From assembly GCA_030041495.1 (NCBI GenBank), contig JASHNT010000130.1, positions 1-64,000 on the forward strand: 64,000 nucleotides of DNA, read 5' to 3'. How positions within the stretch are numbered: position 1 is the first letter of the stretch; every line of letters begins with the position of its first letter. Below the pieces are notes generated by a model, which did not search any database, had not been told where the DNA came from, and saw only the letters and a list, made by a program, of their open reading frames with translations. Shown piece by piece: positions 28,135 to 36,872 of the stretch. Source of the DNA: Bryobacteraceae bacterium. Lineage in GTDB: Bacteria > Acidobacteriota > Terriglobia > Bryobacterales > Bryobacteraceae. Position numbers and translations under genes: made by a program.

Positions 28135-29124
28135 CTAAAGCAACTTCGCGGCATCGAAGACAAAAGCGTTACGAGGCTCGCCTGTGCGCTCGCGAAGGGG
28201 CGCGAGCGAATCGGTGAAGTAGGCCCTTTGGAGCCAGCGTTCGCCTGAAAACGCGTCGCGTCCGTGGAGTACGCGGTCGTTCTTAAACATCAGGGCGTCG
28301 CCCGGCCCGAGCACAACCCTCTCGGTTTCGAGGGTGTCAAGGAGGGCGCGCAACTGCGCGATGGCCTCGCGAGCTTCGTCATTGACGGGCTGGACGGCGT
28401 GAGTCTGCACGGCGATGCGGAAAATGCCGGCCGCGTCGCGCCACACGATCGGCGCAGTCACTGCGGCGGCAATTTCGAAACTGGAGGGCGATGGATGGCG
28501 GAAGACCGGTTTTTCGAGCGAGCGGACCAGGCCGGGGGGGGCTGCCGCCAGAATCCGGTCGAGAGACAGCACGGCAGTGGGCGCGGAGGGTTCATTCAGC
28601 AGACCGAACAGCAGCAGCCCGCGGGGCGAAAAACGCGGCGCCAGGAACGCGGCGTCTGTGTGGCAGGCGAAGGGCGCGCGGCCGGCACTGGAAGTGGTGT
28701 GCTCGGAACCGGCCACGGGCGTGATCTCGTGAATCGGTGCGCCGGATTTTTCGTTGACGTAGGAAAGGATAGACGCGCGGCCCTCGATCAGTCCGGCGAT
28801 CACGGCTTCCGAAACGGCGGTCTTGGATGCCGGGCGCTTGCCATCTTTCGGCGGCCGCGGCAGGCGCGGATCGACGGGCAGCTTTTCGAAGAGCAGAGCG
28901 TCGGAACCCTCCGGCATGAAGAAAGCGGCCATAGCTTCCTGGGCATCCGCGGGCAAGTGGCGCTGCGCCAGCGCGACGGAGGCGTCCACGAAATCGCGCC
29001 ACCCGGTGAGGTTAAGCGGGTCGGGGAAGGTCAGCGCCAGGGCCTCGCGCAGCCAAGCCTTTCTAGCGGCTTGGGGTAAGGAGATGCGACGCAAGGCGGT
29101 CGGTTGCAACAGTGTTGGCGGCAT
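28135..29124 (-). CDS. TauD/TfdA-family Fe(II)/2-oxoglutarate dioxygenase
   Basis: The 329-residue protein has the metal-binding H-x-D as CHTDAAF near residue 165, the distal His in VLHGRDAF near 285 and the 2-oxoglutarate-binding Arg in RWLQRAYF near 300. Such enzymes hydroxylate amino acids or small acids, or release sulphite from taurine. The closest-looking group by motif is the asparagine oxygenase/clavaminate synthase-like set. The substrate is unknown. A TATACT lies 28 nt upstream of its ATG and is a likely -10. Confidence 0.85.
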   Translation of the reverse strand: MPPTLLQPTALRRISLPQAARKAWLREALALTFPDPLNLTGWRDFVDASVALAQRHLPADAQEAMAAFFMPEGSDALLFEKLPVDPRLPRPPKDGKRPASKTAVSEAVIAGLIEGRASILSYVNEKSGAPIHEITPVAGSEHTTSSAGRAPFACHTDAAFLAPRFSPRGLLLFGLLNEPSAPTAVLSLDRILAAAPPGLVRSLEKPVFRHPSPSSFEIAAAVTAPIVWRDAAGIFRIAVQTHAVQPVNDEAREAIAQLRALLDTLETERVVLGPGDALMFKNDRVLHGRDAFSGERWLQRAYFTDSLAPLRERTGEPRNAFVFDAAKLL

Positions 29125-29151
29125 GCTGGAGGGCGTTGCTCTTTGCCCTTC

Positions 29152-29157
29152 AGTATA
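29152..29157 (-). promoter_or_regulatory. Putative -10 element (TATACT) for the TauD-like gene
   Basis: TATACT on the minus strand is 27 nt from the ATG at 29124, leaving about a 20-nt leader. It lies in the 43-nt gap after the actin-like gene. Confidence 0.35.
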
Positions 29158-29167
29158 ACGAGATGCT

Positions 29168-30163
29168 TCAGGCTTCGCTCAGGGCGCAGGTCAAAGCGCC
29201 TTTTGCCGTCGAATAAAGCGGCTTATCTGCTAGGCGGATTTCCGAGACTTTGATGGGGAACTCCAGTTCCCACAACAACTTCTCGAAGCGATCCCGAAAA
29301 CCGGACGGGAGCGCCGTGCCGCCGCTTAACACGATTGGAATCGAGCGGTTGAACTTGGGCAGGCTGGAGGTGCGGGCAAAAGCCTCTTTGAGCGCGGCGA
29401 CCAGGGAGCGCAGCATGTCGTCATAATAAACGCCGATCACCTGCTGCATTTTATCCGCGAAGAAGCCGTTGAAGTGGAACGAATCTTCCTTGGCCAAGCG
29501 GACCAGGTTGGCGCGTTCGCCGGTGACCTGCGCGGCGTTCAAGTCGATGTAGTCGCCGGCCTTGGGGATGGAAAAACTCAGAACCGGGACGGAAAGATAG
29601 GCGAGGCAGACGTTGCACAGCCCTCCGCCGCAACTGATGCCGATGCCGGTGTAATTGGAATCCTCCAGTTCGCCGTAAACTACCGCCAGGCCTTCGTTGA
29701 TGCTGGTCGGCTCAAAGCCGAGCTCCTCCAGGGTCTGGCGCAGGGTAGCTTCGTGATAAGTCAGCGAATCGGTGCCGCCCAGTGGAGCGGCGGGGACGGT
29801 GAAGCAGACTTTGGTGGGTGGGCGGGACTTCTCCTGACCGGCGGGGGTGAGCATGCGCGAAAGGATCTCGCGAGTCACTTTCAGGCTGTCCGGCTCCTTG
29901 GGGTCCAACACGCCTTGGTTCATGGGGCGGCGGATTTCGGCGTTGAGCAGGCCCGCGAATTTTTCGCTTTCGTTTCCGTGAACCAGAATCTGTTGCGCTT
30001 CCACGGTGTGCGGCACGTTTTCGCGGAGCAGCGTGGCGGCGGTGATCTTCGAGTAGGGAACGCTGACAAAGGCGTTCAATTGCGAATCGTAGGAATTGTC
30101 GGCGCCGGAGCGGCGCGCGGCCACGATCCGGCTGGTGCCGACGTCCAAACCCAGTGCGCTCAT
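29168..30163 (-). CDS. Actin/Hsp70-superfamily ATPase (MreB/ParM-like)
   Basis: The protein has 331 residues from ATG 30163, which has GGGAGG nine bases upstream. A longer frame to 30214 would overlap the neighbour. Phosphate-1 motif is GLDVGTSRIV (residues 4-13), phosphate-2 resembles GIGISCGGGLCN near 183-194, and the adenosine motif is IVLSGGTALPSGF near 285-297. This is an actin-fold ATPase, but it lacks the clear signatures of MreB, FtsA, ParM, DnaK or the pilus protein PilM. It starts one base after the stop of the membrane amidase gene (TGAGATG), so the two are almost certainly co-translated. A filament or switch controlling the amidase is inferred. Confidence 0.88.
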   Translation of the reverse strand: MSALGLDVGTSRIVAARRSGADNSYDSQLNAFVSVPYSKITAATLLRENVPHTVEAQQILVHGNESEKFAGLLNAEIRRPMNQGVLDPKEPDSLKVTREILSRMLTPAGQEKSRPPTKVCFTVPAAPLGGTDSLTYHEATLRQTLEELGFEPTSINEGLAVVYGELEDSNYTGIGISCGGGLCNVCLAYLSVPVLSFSIPKAGDYIDLNAAQVTGERANLVRLAKEDSFHFNGFFADKMQQVIGVYYDDMLRSLVAALKEAFARTSSLPKFNRSIPIVLSGGTALPSGFRDRFEKLLWELEFPIKVSEIRLADKPLYSTAKGALTCALSEA

Positions 30164-30164
30164 C

Positions 30165-31403
30165 TCAACTACCTCCCTCTTCACTCTCGGCGCCGGTGAC
30201 CACGCCGAGGACATCCGAGTAACGATGCTGCAATATAGCGCGGTAGCGGGCCACGGACATTCCCCGCTCCGCCGCTTCGCGTTCCACTTGCGCCTCCGCC
30301 AGCCCCAGTCCCTTCCACGGCCCGCCGGTGGCCTGCACGAACGCGGAATCGTATTCGAAGCCGAAAGCGGTAAGACTGGGCAGGGGCCGGGCGTAATTGT
30401 CGGGCAGACCGACCTCGGCGAACGGGAACTGCGAGGCCCAATCGAAATGCACTCCGATGTGGTTGTTGACGCCGCTGACGGAAACTTGCGCGTGCGTCAC
30501 GCAGTTGCCGGCCGGAATCGAGTACTTGGAGCGCAGCATCTCGGTCAGCATGCGGGCGGCCTCAATCTGCGCGGCGGTGACGGAATTCGCCTCACCGGTC
30601 TGAGCCTCGAAGGCGACCGCTAAGAAACTATCGTTCAGATTGACATAGATCCCGCTCGAATCGGCCCAAACCGAATGGCCGGCGTGGTTGGCAATGTCGC
30701 TTTCCTCAACCACGCGGAACACGCGCCCGAAACGGTCGATGACGTAGTGGTAGGCGTGCTCGTCGTGAACCACCTCCAGCAGGTTGCGGCCCAGCCACTG
30801 GAGCCGCCGGTTCTCAGTCTCCTCAAAATCTGCCAGGTTGCTTTCAGTCGTGTGATACACGATCCCGGCAGGAGCGCTTTGATAACGCACCGGCGTCGCG
30901 CCCCCTTCCAGCGGAAACACTGGGTAAGGATTGCGCGCCTTGTTCGCTTCCGCAAAGGTGAGATCCACGCGCAGGCCGTTACTATAGGTCTCAAGGGTGC
31001 CCGAACTCTCCACGCGCCAAACTTTCTCGGGCACTGCCAGGGTGCTCAGCGTGCGGGGCGCCGAAACCAGAGGCGTTCGTGCAAGTGGAGCTGGTTGGGG
31101 TGCGATGGCCGCGACGTGCGCCGGACGGACGGCGGCCAGAGTCGCAATCAACGCCACGCCCGCGCCGACGGCCCATCGCCAATGCCCGGTGGAACGCCTT
31201 GGCCCGCGTGGCGAAACACCTTCCGATTCAAGAGCTTGCATCTCCTGCCTGAGGAATCGTAGCCGCTCCACCGGGTCCTGAATCTTGTAAGCGCGCAAGT
31301 CCAGCCAGGGGGCAAAAACCGGGTTGCGATCCGACGCAGCCACAACAGAGTCCTTTTCAACTGGAGTGCCCATTCGGGGAGAAAGCTCTCCAAGCGTGAG
31401 CAT
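30165..31403 (-). CDS. Membrane-anchored N-acetylmuramoyl-L-alanine amidase-like protein
   Basis: The 412-residue protein has a cytoplasmic N-terminal region of about 75 residues (PVERLRFLRQEMQALES), one membrane helix near 77-93 and an extracytoplasmic amidase_2/PGRP-type domain in the range 180-330. Zinc-ligand candidates are in IVYHTTES and NCVTHAQVS, with downstream GVHFDW. Amidases of this class cut the bond between muramic acid and the peptide of peptidoglycan. The long C-terminal tail is acidic. It forms a two-gene unit with the actin-like ATPase. Whether all zinc ligands are functional needs an alignment. Confidence 0.82.
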   Translation of the reverse strand: MLTLGELSPRMGTPVEKDSVVAASDRNPVFAPWLDLRAYKIQDPVERLRFLRQEMQALESEGVSPRGPRRSTGHWRWAVGAGVALIATLAAVRPAHVAAIAPQPAPLARTPLVSAPRTLSTLAVPEKVWRVESSGTLETYSNGLRVDLTFAEANKARNPYPVFPLEGGATPVRYQSAPAGIVYHTTESNLADFEETENRRLQWLGRNLLEVVHDEHAYHYVIDRFGRVFRVVEESDIANHAGHSVWADSSGIYVNLNDSFLAVAFEAQTGEANSVTAAQIEAARMLTEMLRSKYSIPAGNCVTHAQVSVSGVNNHIGVHFDWASQFPFAEVGLPDNYARPLPSLTAFGFEYDSAFVQATGGPWKGLGLAEAQVEREAAERGMSVARYRAILQHRYSDVLGVVTGAESEEGGS

Positions 31404-31486
31404 CGGCTGCGGCAGGGGAAAACCTTAGTTCTTGATGGCCTTAAGGGCTATGCCGGGTTATCTGCGTCGTTCGCTGGGCAGAATCT

Positions 31487-31912
31487 TTATCGCCCAGACG
31501 ACCCGAATCCGCCTGCGTCTCGCGCCGAATCCCCGAGTTCGCCCTCCACCCATTCGATGGCCTCATAGCGGGCGATCACCAGTTGCGCGATGCGGTCACC
31601 TTTTTCAACCGTATAATCGGCCCGGCCAAGGTTGAACATGACCACGCGAATCTCGCCGCGATAGCCGGGGTCGATGGTGCCGAAGTTGACGGTGAGGGAA
31701 TGCTTCAGCGCCATGCCACTGCGGGGGCGCACTTGCGCCTCATAGCCTGGAGGGAGCTCGATCGCGATGCCGGTGGGAACGGCCTGCGCGATGCCCGGCT
31801 GAAGCACGACGCGCTCCACCGCCCGCAGGTCGAGGCCGGCGTCTTCGGAGGGTCCGTGAGCGTAAACGGGCGCGTGCGCGTCCGGATGAAGTTTCTTGAT
31901 GCGGATGGTCAT
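31487..31912 (-). CDS. dut: dUTP diphosphatase
   Basis: The 141-residue enzyme hydrolyses dUTP to dUMP, keeping uracil out of DNA and supplying the thymidylate precursor. All five motifs of the trimeric family are present: DAGLDLRA, RSGMAL, NFGTIDPGYRGE, GDRIAQLVI and the C-terminal Gly-rich GGFGSSGR. ATG 31912 begins the standard N-terminus (MTIRIKKLH). An ATG at 31930 is a less likely alternative. It is divergent from a tandem ThyX-like gene, consistent with a shared role in pyrimidine deoxynucleotide metabolism. Confidence 0.95.
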   Translation of the reverse strand: MTIRIKKLHPDAHAPVYAHGPSEDAGLDLRAVERVVLQPGIAQAVPTGIAIELPPGYEAQVRPRSGMALKHSLTVNFGTIDPGYRGEIRVVMFNLGRADYTVEKGDRIAQLVIARYEAIEWVEGELGDSARDAGGFGSSGR

Positions 31913-31913
31913 G

Positions 31914-31925
31914 AGCGAATTCGCT
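31914..31925. promoter_or_regulatory. Perfect 12-bp palindrome between dut and the ThyX-like gene
   Basis: AGCGAATTCGCT reads the same on both strands and sits just upstream of the dut ATG, between it and the overlapping -10 sequences. A dimeric repressor binding here would cover the dut transcription start. No repressor is identified. Confidence 0.35.
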
Positions 31926-31931
31926 ATCATA
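31925..31931. promoter_or_regulatory. Overlapping divergent -10 elements (TATCAT/TATGAT)
   Basis: On the plus strand TATCAT (31925-31930) could serve the ThyX-like gene, with its ATG 25 nt further on. On the minus strand TATGAT (31931-31926) could serve dut, with its ATG 13 nt further on. Each matches TATAAT at five of six positions. Confidence 0.4.
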
Positions 31932-31955
31932 ACCGTTTCGCCGTACCATTTCCCG

Positions 31956-33386
31956 ATGCCCAATTCTTCCCGAGTCATCACTGTGGCTCCCATGCCTCCG
32001 GAAAAGAGCGCCTACGCGCTGGCGCGCTACAGCCGCTCGCCGGATTCGATCCGCGATTCCATCGCCTGGGTGCGCACGCACGATTCCACTAAGTTTCTGG
32101 AGAGCTTCTATTTTCAGTACGGCCACGCGTCGATCGCGGATCTGGGCCACGTGGCGCTGTGCTTCGAAGGCGTCTCCGAACTGGCCGCGACGGAAATTGA
32201 AGACGAGCAGTTGTGGGACGGGCAGGCCCGTTCCTCGCGTTATCAGGATTTCTCGCGCAGCGGATTTGTGAGGCCTCCGGGCCTGGATCCCACGCAGGAG
32301 GAAATCTACGCGAGCGCTGCGGCGCGGCTGCTCGAAGCCTATCACGCGATCCACAAAAAGACCGTCGAGTATCTGACGGAGAAGCTGCCGCGTCCGGAGG
32401 AGATGAAGCCGGACGCCTACCAGCGCAACATCGCCGCCCGGGCCTTCGACCTGGCTCGCTACACGCTGTTCTTCGGCATTCCGACCGGCGTCGGCCAGGT
32501 TACCAGCATTCGCACGCTGGAGCGACAGATCCGGCGATTGAAAACGTCGGAGTACGCGGAGCTGCGCGAGATCGCCGGTGAGATCGCGGCGGCGTGCGCG
32601 GCAAAGCCCGAGTGTGTTTGGGATCCGTCGGCTCCGGCCGAGCCGGTGGCTCCGACGCTGGCGCGGCACGTCGATCCGGATGAGCATGCGATAAGCTCGC
32701 GCCGCAATCTGGCGCTGTGGGCGGAGCAGAATCTGCCTCGGGCAGGCGGCGAGCCCGCGGAAGCCGTCGATCTTCTTAAGCCCGAGGACACGCACGCCGA
32801 AATCGCCGCGACGCTGCTCTATCCGGCGACGGACCGCCGCTTTCGCGAGTTGTATGAGCTGGCTCGATCCTGGCCAGCGGCGCGGCGCAATGAAGTGATC
32901 GATCTGGCCCTTGGCGCGCGATCGCGTCGCGAAGAACTGCTCCGCGCCTTCCGCGGCGGACCGTACGTCTTCGATATCGTGATGGACATCGGGGCGTATC
33001 GAGACCTGCACCGTCATCGGCGATGCCAGCAGTTCCGCCAGGCTTATTCGGGACGGCTGGGGTATGACACGCCGGAGGCGATCGGCGCGGCGGGGCTGTC
33101 CGAGGTTTACACCACGGCGATGAAGGAAACTTTTGCCGCGATGGCGCAACTGCCCGGCGAATCCGCGCATTACCTGCTACCCTTCGCCGCCCGCTCGCGT
33201 TTCCTCTTCAAGATGGATTTCGCCGAAGCCGAATACATCGCGCGGCTGCGCAGCGGCGTCAAAGGCCACTTCAGCTACCGCAAAATCGCCTGGGAGATGA
33301 TGCTCGCCATGGAAACCCTGGAGCCGGAGCTTGGGCGGCTGATGGAGGCAACGCCTCCCTGGGTGGAAGACCCATTAAAGAGATAG
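31956..33386 (+). CDS. Tandem ThyX-fold protein, related to flavin-dependent thymidylate synthase
   Basis: The 476-residue protein contains two ThyX-like units in a row. The first (about 20-210) has YGHASIADLGH and SSRYQDFS but has WDGQAR where the RHR motif of ThyX would be. The second (about 280-460) keeps RHR at 353-355 but is followed by RCQQFRQ in place of the usual S-x-N pattern, and has HYLLPFAARSRF and KGHFSYRKIA at the C-terminus. True ThyX is a tetramer of single 220-residue subunits. The protein may use dUMP/flavin or may have a different activity. The ATG at 31956 was chosen over upstream in-frame codons because it begins the conserved region and avoids overlap with dut. Confidence 0.8.
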   Translation: MPNSSRVITVAPMPPEKSAYALARYSRSPDSIRDSIAWVRTHDSTKFLESFYFQYGHASIADLGHVALCFEGVSELAATEIEDEQLWDGQARSSRYQDFSRSGFVRPPGLDPTQEEIYASAAARLLEAYHAIHKKTVEYLTEKLPRPEEMKPDAYQRNIAARAFDLARYTLFFGIPTGVGQVTSIRTLERQIRRLKTSEYAELREIAGEIAAACAAKPECVWDPSAPAEPVAPTLARHVDPDEHAISSRRNLALWAEQNLPRAGGEPAEAVDLLKPEDTHAEIAATLLYPATDRRFRELYELARSWPAARRNEVIDLALGARSRREELLRAFRGGPYVFDIVMDIGAYRDLHRHRRCQQFRQAYSGRLGYDTPEAIGAAGLSEVYTTAMKETFAAMAQLPGESAHYLLPFAARSRFLFKMDFAEAEYIARLRSGVKGHFSYRKIAWEMMLAMETLEPELGRLMEATPPWVEDPLKR

Positions 33387-33427
33387 CCCTCGTTAAAGCG
33401 ATAACCCAACGGCTCTTGAAGGGCTGG

Positions 33428-36400
33428 CTACTTCATTTCGTCTTGCAAAACTTCGACAGCTTTCTTAAGCTGCGGGTCCTCGGCGGCAAGAAAATCGGCG
33501 GGCGTGTCGTCGATGTAGATGTCCGGGGGCACGCCGTAATTTTCCATGTTCTGCCCGGTTGCGGTGTAGATGCCGATTTCCGGAGTCCGGATGGTCGAGC
33601 CGTCCAGCAGCTCATATTCGCCGGTGCCGATCACCGCGCCGTAGGTCGGCACGCCGACGATCTTGCCTAGCTTGAGCGTGCGGAAGCCATCCGGGAACAT
33701 TTCGGCGTCGCTGGCGGAGCGCTCATTTTGCAGTACTACCATGGGGCCGAAGAAGCCCTCAGTGGGACGGGAGACTTCCGAGGAATCGCGCGCACGGGAA
33801 GTCTGATAGCGAATGTGCTGGTTCAGGATTTGCAGCAACTGCTGGTCGATTCCGCCGCCGCTATTGAAGCGCACGTCGAGGATCAGAGCCTTCTTATCGA
33901 GATTTTCAATGAGCTCCTGCTCGAAGCGGCGTAACGACGCACCTTCCATGTCGCGAATGTGCAGGTAGCCGATCTCGCCGTTGGAGGCTTTCTCGACGGT
34001 AGCGCGGCGCTGGTCGACCCATCGCTGATATTCGAGATCGTCCTGCTGGCGCGCGGTGAGTGGCTCCAGAGCCACGGTCCAGGAGCTGTCGAGGTCGGGT
34101 TTCGCGTTCACCGTGAACTCGAATTTCTGCCCGGTGAGGACGTTGAAATCCTTCCAGTAATTGTCGCTGGTCTTGAGCTCCTGGCCATTCACGGCCAGAA
34201 TCAAGTCGCCAACGTGCAGCTTTACGTAATCGTGATCCGCAGGCCCTTTTTTGTAGATATAGGAGACTTTGTAATAACCGGAGGCGTCCGGGGCGAGATC
34301 GAACCCGGGGTAGCGCGTCTGCACGCCGATCTCGCGAGCCTCGCCGGGGAGCGAGCCTCCGCTGATGCCGGTATGCGAGGAGTTGAGTTTGCCGATCATG
34401 TCCATGACCAGCACGTGAAATTCGTCTTCATCGGCGACGTACGGCAGGATGGATTCGTAGGTGTCTTTGAGCCCCTGCCAATCGACGCCGTTCATGTTGG
34501 GATCGTAGAAGCGGTACTTCATGGTGCGCCAAGCCTCTTCGAAGACCTGCTGACGCTCCGCGGCTTCGTCAATCTGCATGCGGATGGTGAAAGGAATGCG
34601 GTGCGGAGTGGGACCGTTGGCGATGGTCAGTCCGCCGGGTCCGCCGCGACCGCCGCCTCTTCCGCCGCGGCCTCCGGCAGCGCCTCCGCCCTCATCTGGG
34701 CCGATATCAACCCCGCCACCGGTGACGGTGGCCGCGTAAATCGCGCCGTCTTGCAGGAAGTAGAGATTGCGGCTATCGCGAGACCACTGGGGCTCGCTAA
34801 CGCCGCCTGCCGGTCCGCCCTGCGACACGCGGGTGATGCGGGTGCCATCTTCGGAGACCGCGAAGATTCCGCCGCCTCCGCGGCCTCCTCCTTCAGCCAG
34901 GATCGCGTAGGTACGGCTGTCCGGCGAGGGAAGGACATAGGAGACCGAACCGACGCCGCGCGTAAGCAACTGGGCGCGATGGTCCAATCCATCCCAATCG
35001 ATCTTGACTTGCGGACCCAGGGATTCGGAATCGCCGCCTCCGCGAAAGGCGCGCCCGCGGCCGAATCCGCGTCCCCCGCCGCCGTTAGTCTCCGGCGCTT
35101 CGGCCTGCGCCTCCGTGTTGATGTCGCGGTCATTCGGATCTTTTTCGACCGGGGTCAGCGCGAAACTATAAAGCTGATAGGTCACTCCGTCCGATCCAAC
35201 CGTGCTAGCGGTGCCGGTTCCGCCCAGCACCAGAAGCCGCTTACCATCCGCGGTCCACTGGGCTCCGGTGGACATCAGGAACTCCGGCGAGGTGATCATC
35301 TGCTCCTGGCCGCCATCCAGTTGCCGCACGTAGACATGGCTGCGCGAGAGCTTGTCTTCCTTGGCGTAGGAAATCCATTTGCCGTCGGGCGAAAAGGCGG
35401 GCGAATCCAGATTGCCGACGTCGTTGCTGGCCACGACCTCTGTCTCGCCGCTCTCCACGGTAGTCAGCCGCAGCTTGTGGTCCGAACAATTCCACATCAC
35501 GGACTTGGAATCCGGCGACCATTCAAACTCGCCCTTCTCACAATCGGCGTCGCTCAGCTTCTCGACATCCTTGCCCAACTCATCCGAGATCCAGATCTCT
35601 TCGTGTCCTGTGCGATCGGAGATGAAGGCGATCCATTTCCCGTCGGGCGACCACTTGGGGCTTTGGTCGCGCCACGGCGTATCGGTGACGCGCTGGGTTT
35701 CGCCGCGTTCGGCGGCGATGGTGAAAATTTCGCCATGCACCCCCACGGCGATGCGCCTGCCCGAGGGGGACACGTTAAAATCGTCGGCGTTGTTGTTGAA
35801 GGTGACCGTTTGAACGTTGTTGTCCTTGAGATCGGCCTTGATGTCGACGTGAATTTCGGTGCTCTTTCCGCTTGAGACGTCCAGTTTCCACAGACCGAAG
35901 TTGTCCTCGTAGACGATAACCTTGCCGTCGGCCGACATGCTGGGATAGTAGAGGTTGCCGTCGGTGTGATGCGTGACCTGAACCGGTTTGCCGCCTTTCT
36001 CCGGAATTTTCCAGATGTTGTTGACGCTCTGCATCACTTCCGGACCGCCGAACTTGATGCCCCTTTCCACGGGGAGTTCGTCGGCGACGTAGTAGATGTG
36101 GCCGTCATGGCCGTACATCGGCCACAGGTAGTTGCCCTTGTAATCCTCGTCGCCCAGTTTCCCGAAGGTTTGCGCCTTCACGTCCTCGACCCAGAGATCC
36201 GCCGCGAAACTGCCGCGATAGTGCTGCCGGTTCCATTCGCTGGGGTGGCGAGTGAACGCCATTTTAGAGCCGTCAGGCGAGAAGCTGGCCCAAGCGCCCC
36301 AATCGGTCTTGATCGGTTCCTCCATGCCGCCGTCCGCGGAGATTTCATAGAGGGTACGCAGCTCAGGAAACGCGCCATCTCCGCGAGCCGAAACGAAGAT

Positions 36401-36757
36401 GATCTTCTTGCCGTCGGGAGTCCAGCCGACCACCATGTCGTCGCCCGAATAAAACGTCAACTGGCGAGGAGCGCCGCCTGAAGCCGGCATCACGTACACG
36501 TCGTAATTGCCGGCGCGGTTGGAAGAGAAGGCGATGGAGTTGCCGTCCGGCGAAAACCGCGGCAGGATGTCCCGAGCCTTGTTATCGGTGAGACGCTGGG
36601 GGTTCTTTCCATCCTCATTGACCACCCAGATATCGCCCAGATACGTGAAGGCGATGCGGCCCTTAGAGTAGGTGGGGTGGCGGAGCATCTTGGCCTCGCC
36701 GAAAACCAAACAAGGCAAAAAGAGGACGGCGAAGCCCAGCGCCAACTTGCGAATCAT
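33428..36757 (-). CDS. Tricorn protease homologue, secreted
   Basis: The 1109-residue serine protease has a signal peptide (LALGFAVLFLPCLVFGEA). Two beta-propellers of WD/TolB-type repeats follow, with many SPDG(K/N)-type motifs in residues 25-620. The later C1 and C2 regions contain a PDZ-like domain and the catalytic NERSASDAEMFPDGF segment with the nucleophilic Ser, as in archaeal tricorn. Glycine/arginine-rich linkers occur near residues 555-570 and 705-722. Tricorn degrades short peptides; in acidobacteria it is common and probably periplasmic. ATG 36757 has GGGAGG seven bases upstream. Confidence 0.94.
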   Translation of the reverse strand: MIRKLALGFAVLFLPCLVFGEAKMLRHPTYSKGRIAFTYLGDIWVVNEDGKNPQRLTDNKARDILPRFSPDGNSIAFSSNRAGNYDVYVMPASGGAPRQLTFYSGDDMVVGWTPDGKKIIFVSARGDGAFPELRTLYEISADGGMEEPIKTDWGAWASFSPDGSKMAFTRHPSEWNRQHYRGSFAADLWVEDVKAQTFGKLGDEDYKGNYLWPMYGHDGHIYYVADELPVERGIKFGGPEVMQSVNNIWKIPEKGGKPVQVTHHTDGNLYYPSMSADGKVIVYEDNFGLWKLDVSSGKSTEIHVDIKADLKDNNVQTVTFNNNADDFNVSPSGRRIAVGVHGEIFTIAAERGETQRVTDTPWRDQSPKWSPDGKWIAFISDRTGHEEIWISDELGKDVEKLSDADCEKGEFEWSPDSKSVMWNCSDHKLRLTTVESGETEVVASNDVGNLDSPAFSPDGKWISYAKEDKLSRSHVYVRQLDGGQEQMITSPEFLMSTGAQWTADGKRLLVLGGTGTASTVGSDGVTYQLYSFALTPVEKDPNDRDINTEAQAEAPETNGGGGRGFGRGRAFRGGGDSESLGPQVKIDWDGLDHRAQLLTRGVGSVSYVLPSPDSRTYAILAEGGGRGGGGIFAVSEDGTRITRVSQGGPAGGVSEPQWSRDSRNLYFLQDGAIYAATVTGGGVDIGPDEGGGAAGGRGGRGGGRGGPGGLTIANGPTPHRIPFTIRMQIDEAAERQQVFEEAWRTMKYRFYDPNMNGVDWQGLKDTYESILPYVADEDEFHVLVMDMIGKLNSSHTGISGGSLPGEAREIGVQTRYPGFDLAPDASGYYKVSYIYKKGPADHDYVKLHVGDLILAVNGQELKTSDNYWKDFNVLTGQKFEFTVNAKPDLDSSWTVALEPLTARQQDDLEYQRWVDQRRATVEKASNGEIGYLHIRDMEGASLRRFEQELIENLDKKALILDVRFNSGGGIDQQLLQILNQHIRYQTSRARDSSEVSRPTEGFFGPMVVLQNERSASDAEMFPDGFRTLKLGKIVGVPTYGAVIGTGEYELLDGSTIRTPEIGIYTATGQNMENYGVPPDIYIDDTPADFLAAEDPQLKKAVEVLQDEMK

Positions 36758-36849
36758 CCAAAACCTCCCGAACTGTTACACAAGTAAGACGATCTTAGTC
36801 CTTTGCCCGTTAGCACGCAAGTTTGGGGCGTTCTCCAACCCCGCTCAGG

Positions 36850-36855
36850 TAAAAT
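36850..36855 (+). promoter_or_regulatory. Putative -10 element (TAAAAT) for the SET-domain gene
   Basis: TAAAAT lies 17 nt upstream of the ATG at 36873, giving about a 10-nt leader. No clear ribosome-binding site precedes the ATG. Confidence 0.35.
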
Positions 36856-36872
36856 ACAAGCATTCACCGCGC

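Noticed and set aside
31740-33170. 476-codon open frame on the minus strand opposite the ThyX-like gene
   Set aside because: It overlaps both dut and the ThyX-like gene, is very Arg-rich and has no family motif. It is a shadow of the codon pattern on the other strand.
33387-33427. Inverted AGCCCT/AGGGCT between the ThyX-like and tricorn genes
   Set aside because: The stem is only six pairs with a loop of about 30 bases and no T run, so it is too weak to call a terminator.
33959-35875. 638-codon open frame on the plus strand
   Set aside because: It lies antisense inside the tricorn protease gene, has no recognisable domain and comes from the high GC third positions of the real gene.
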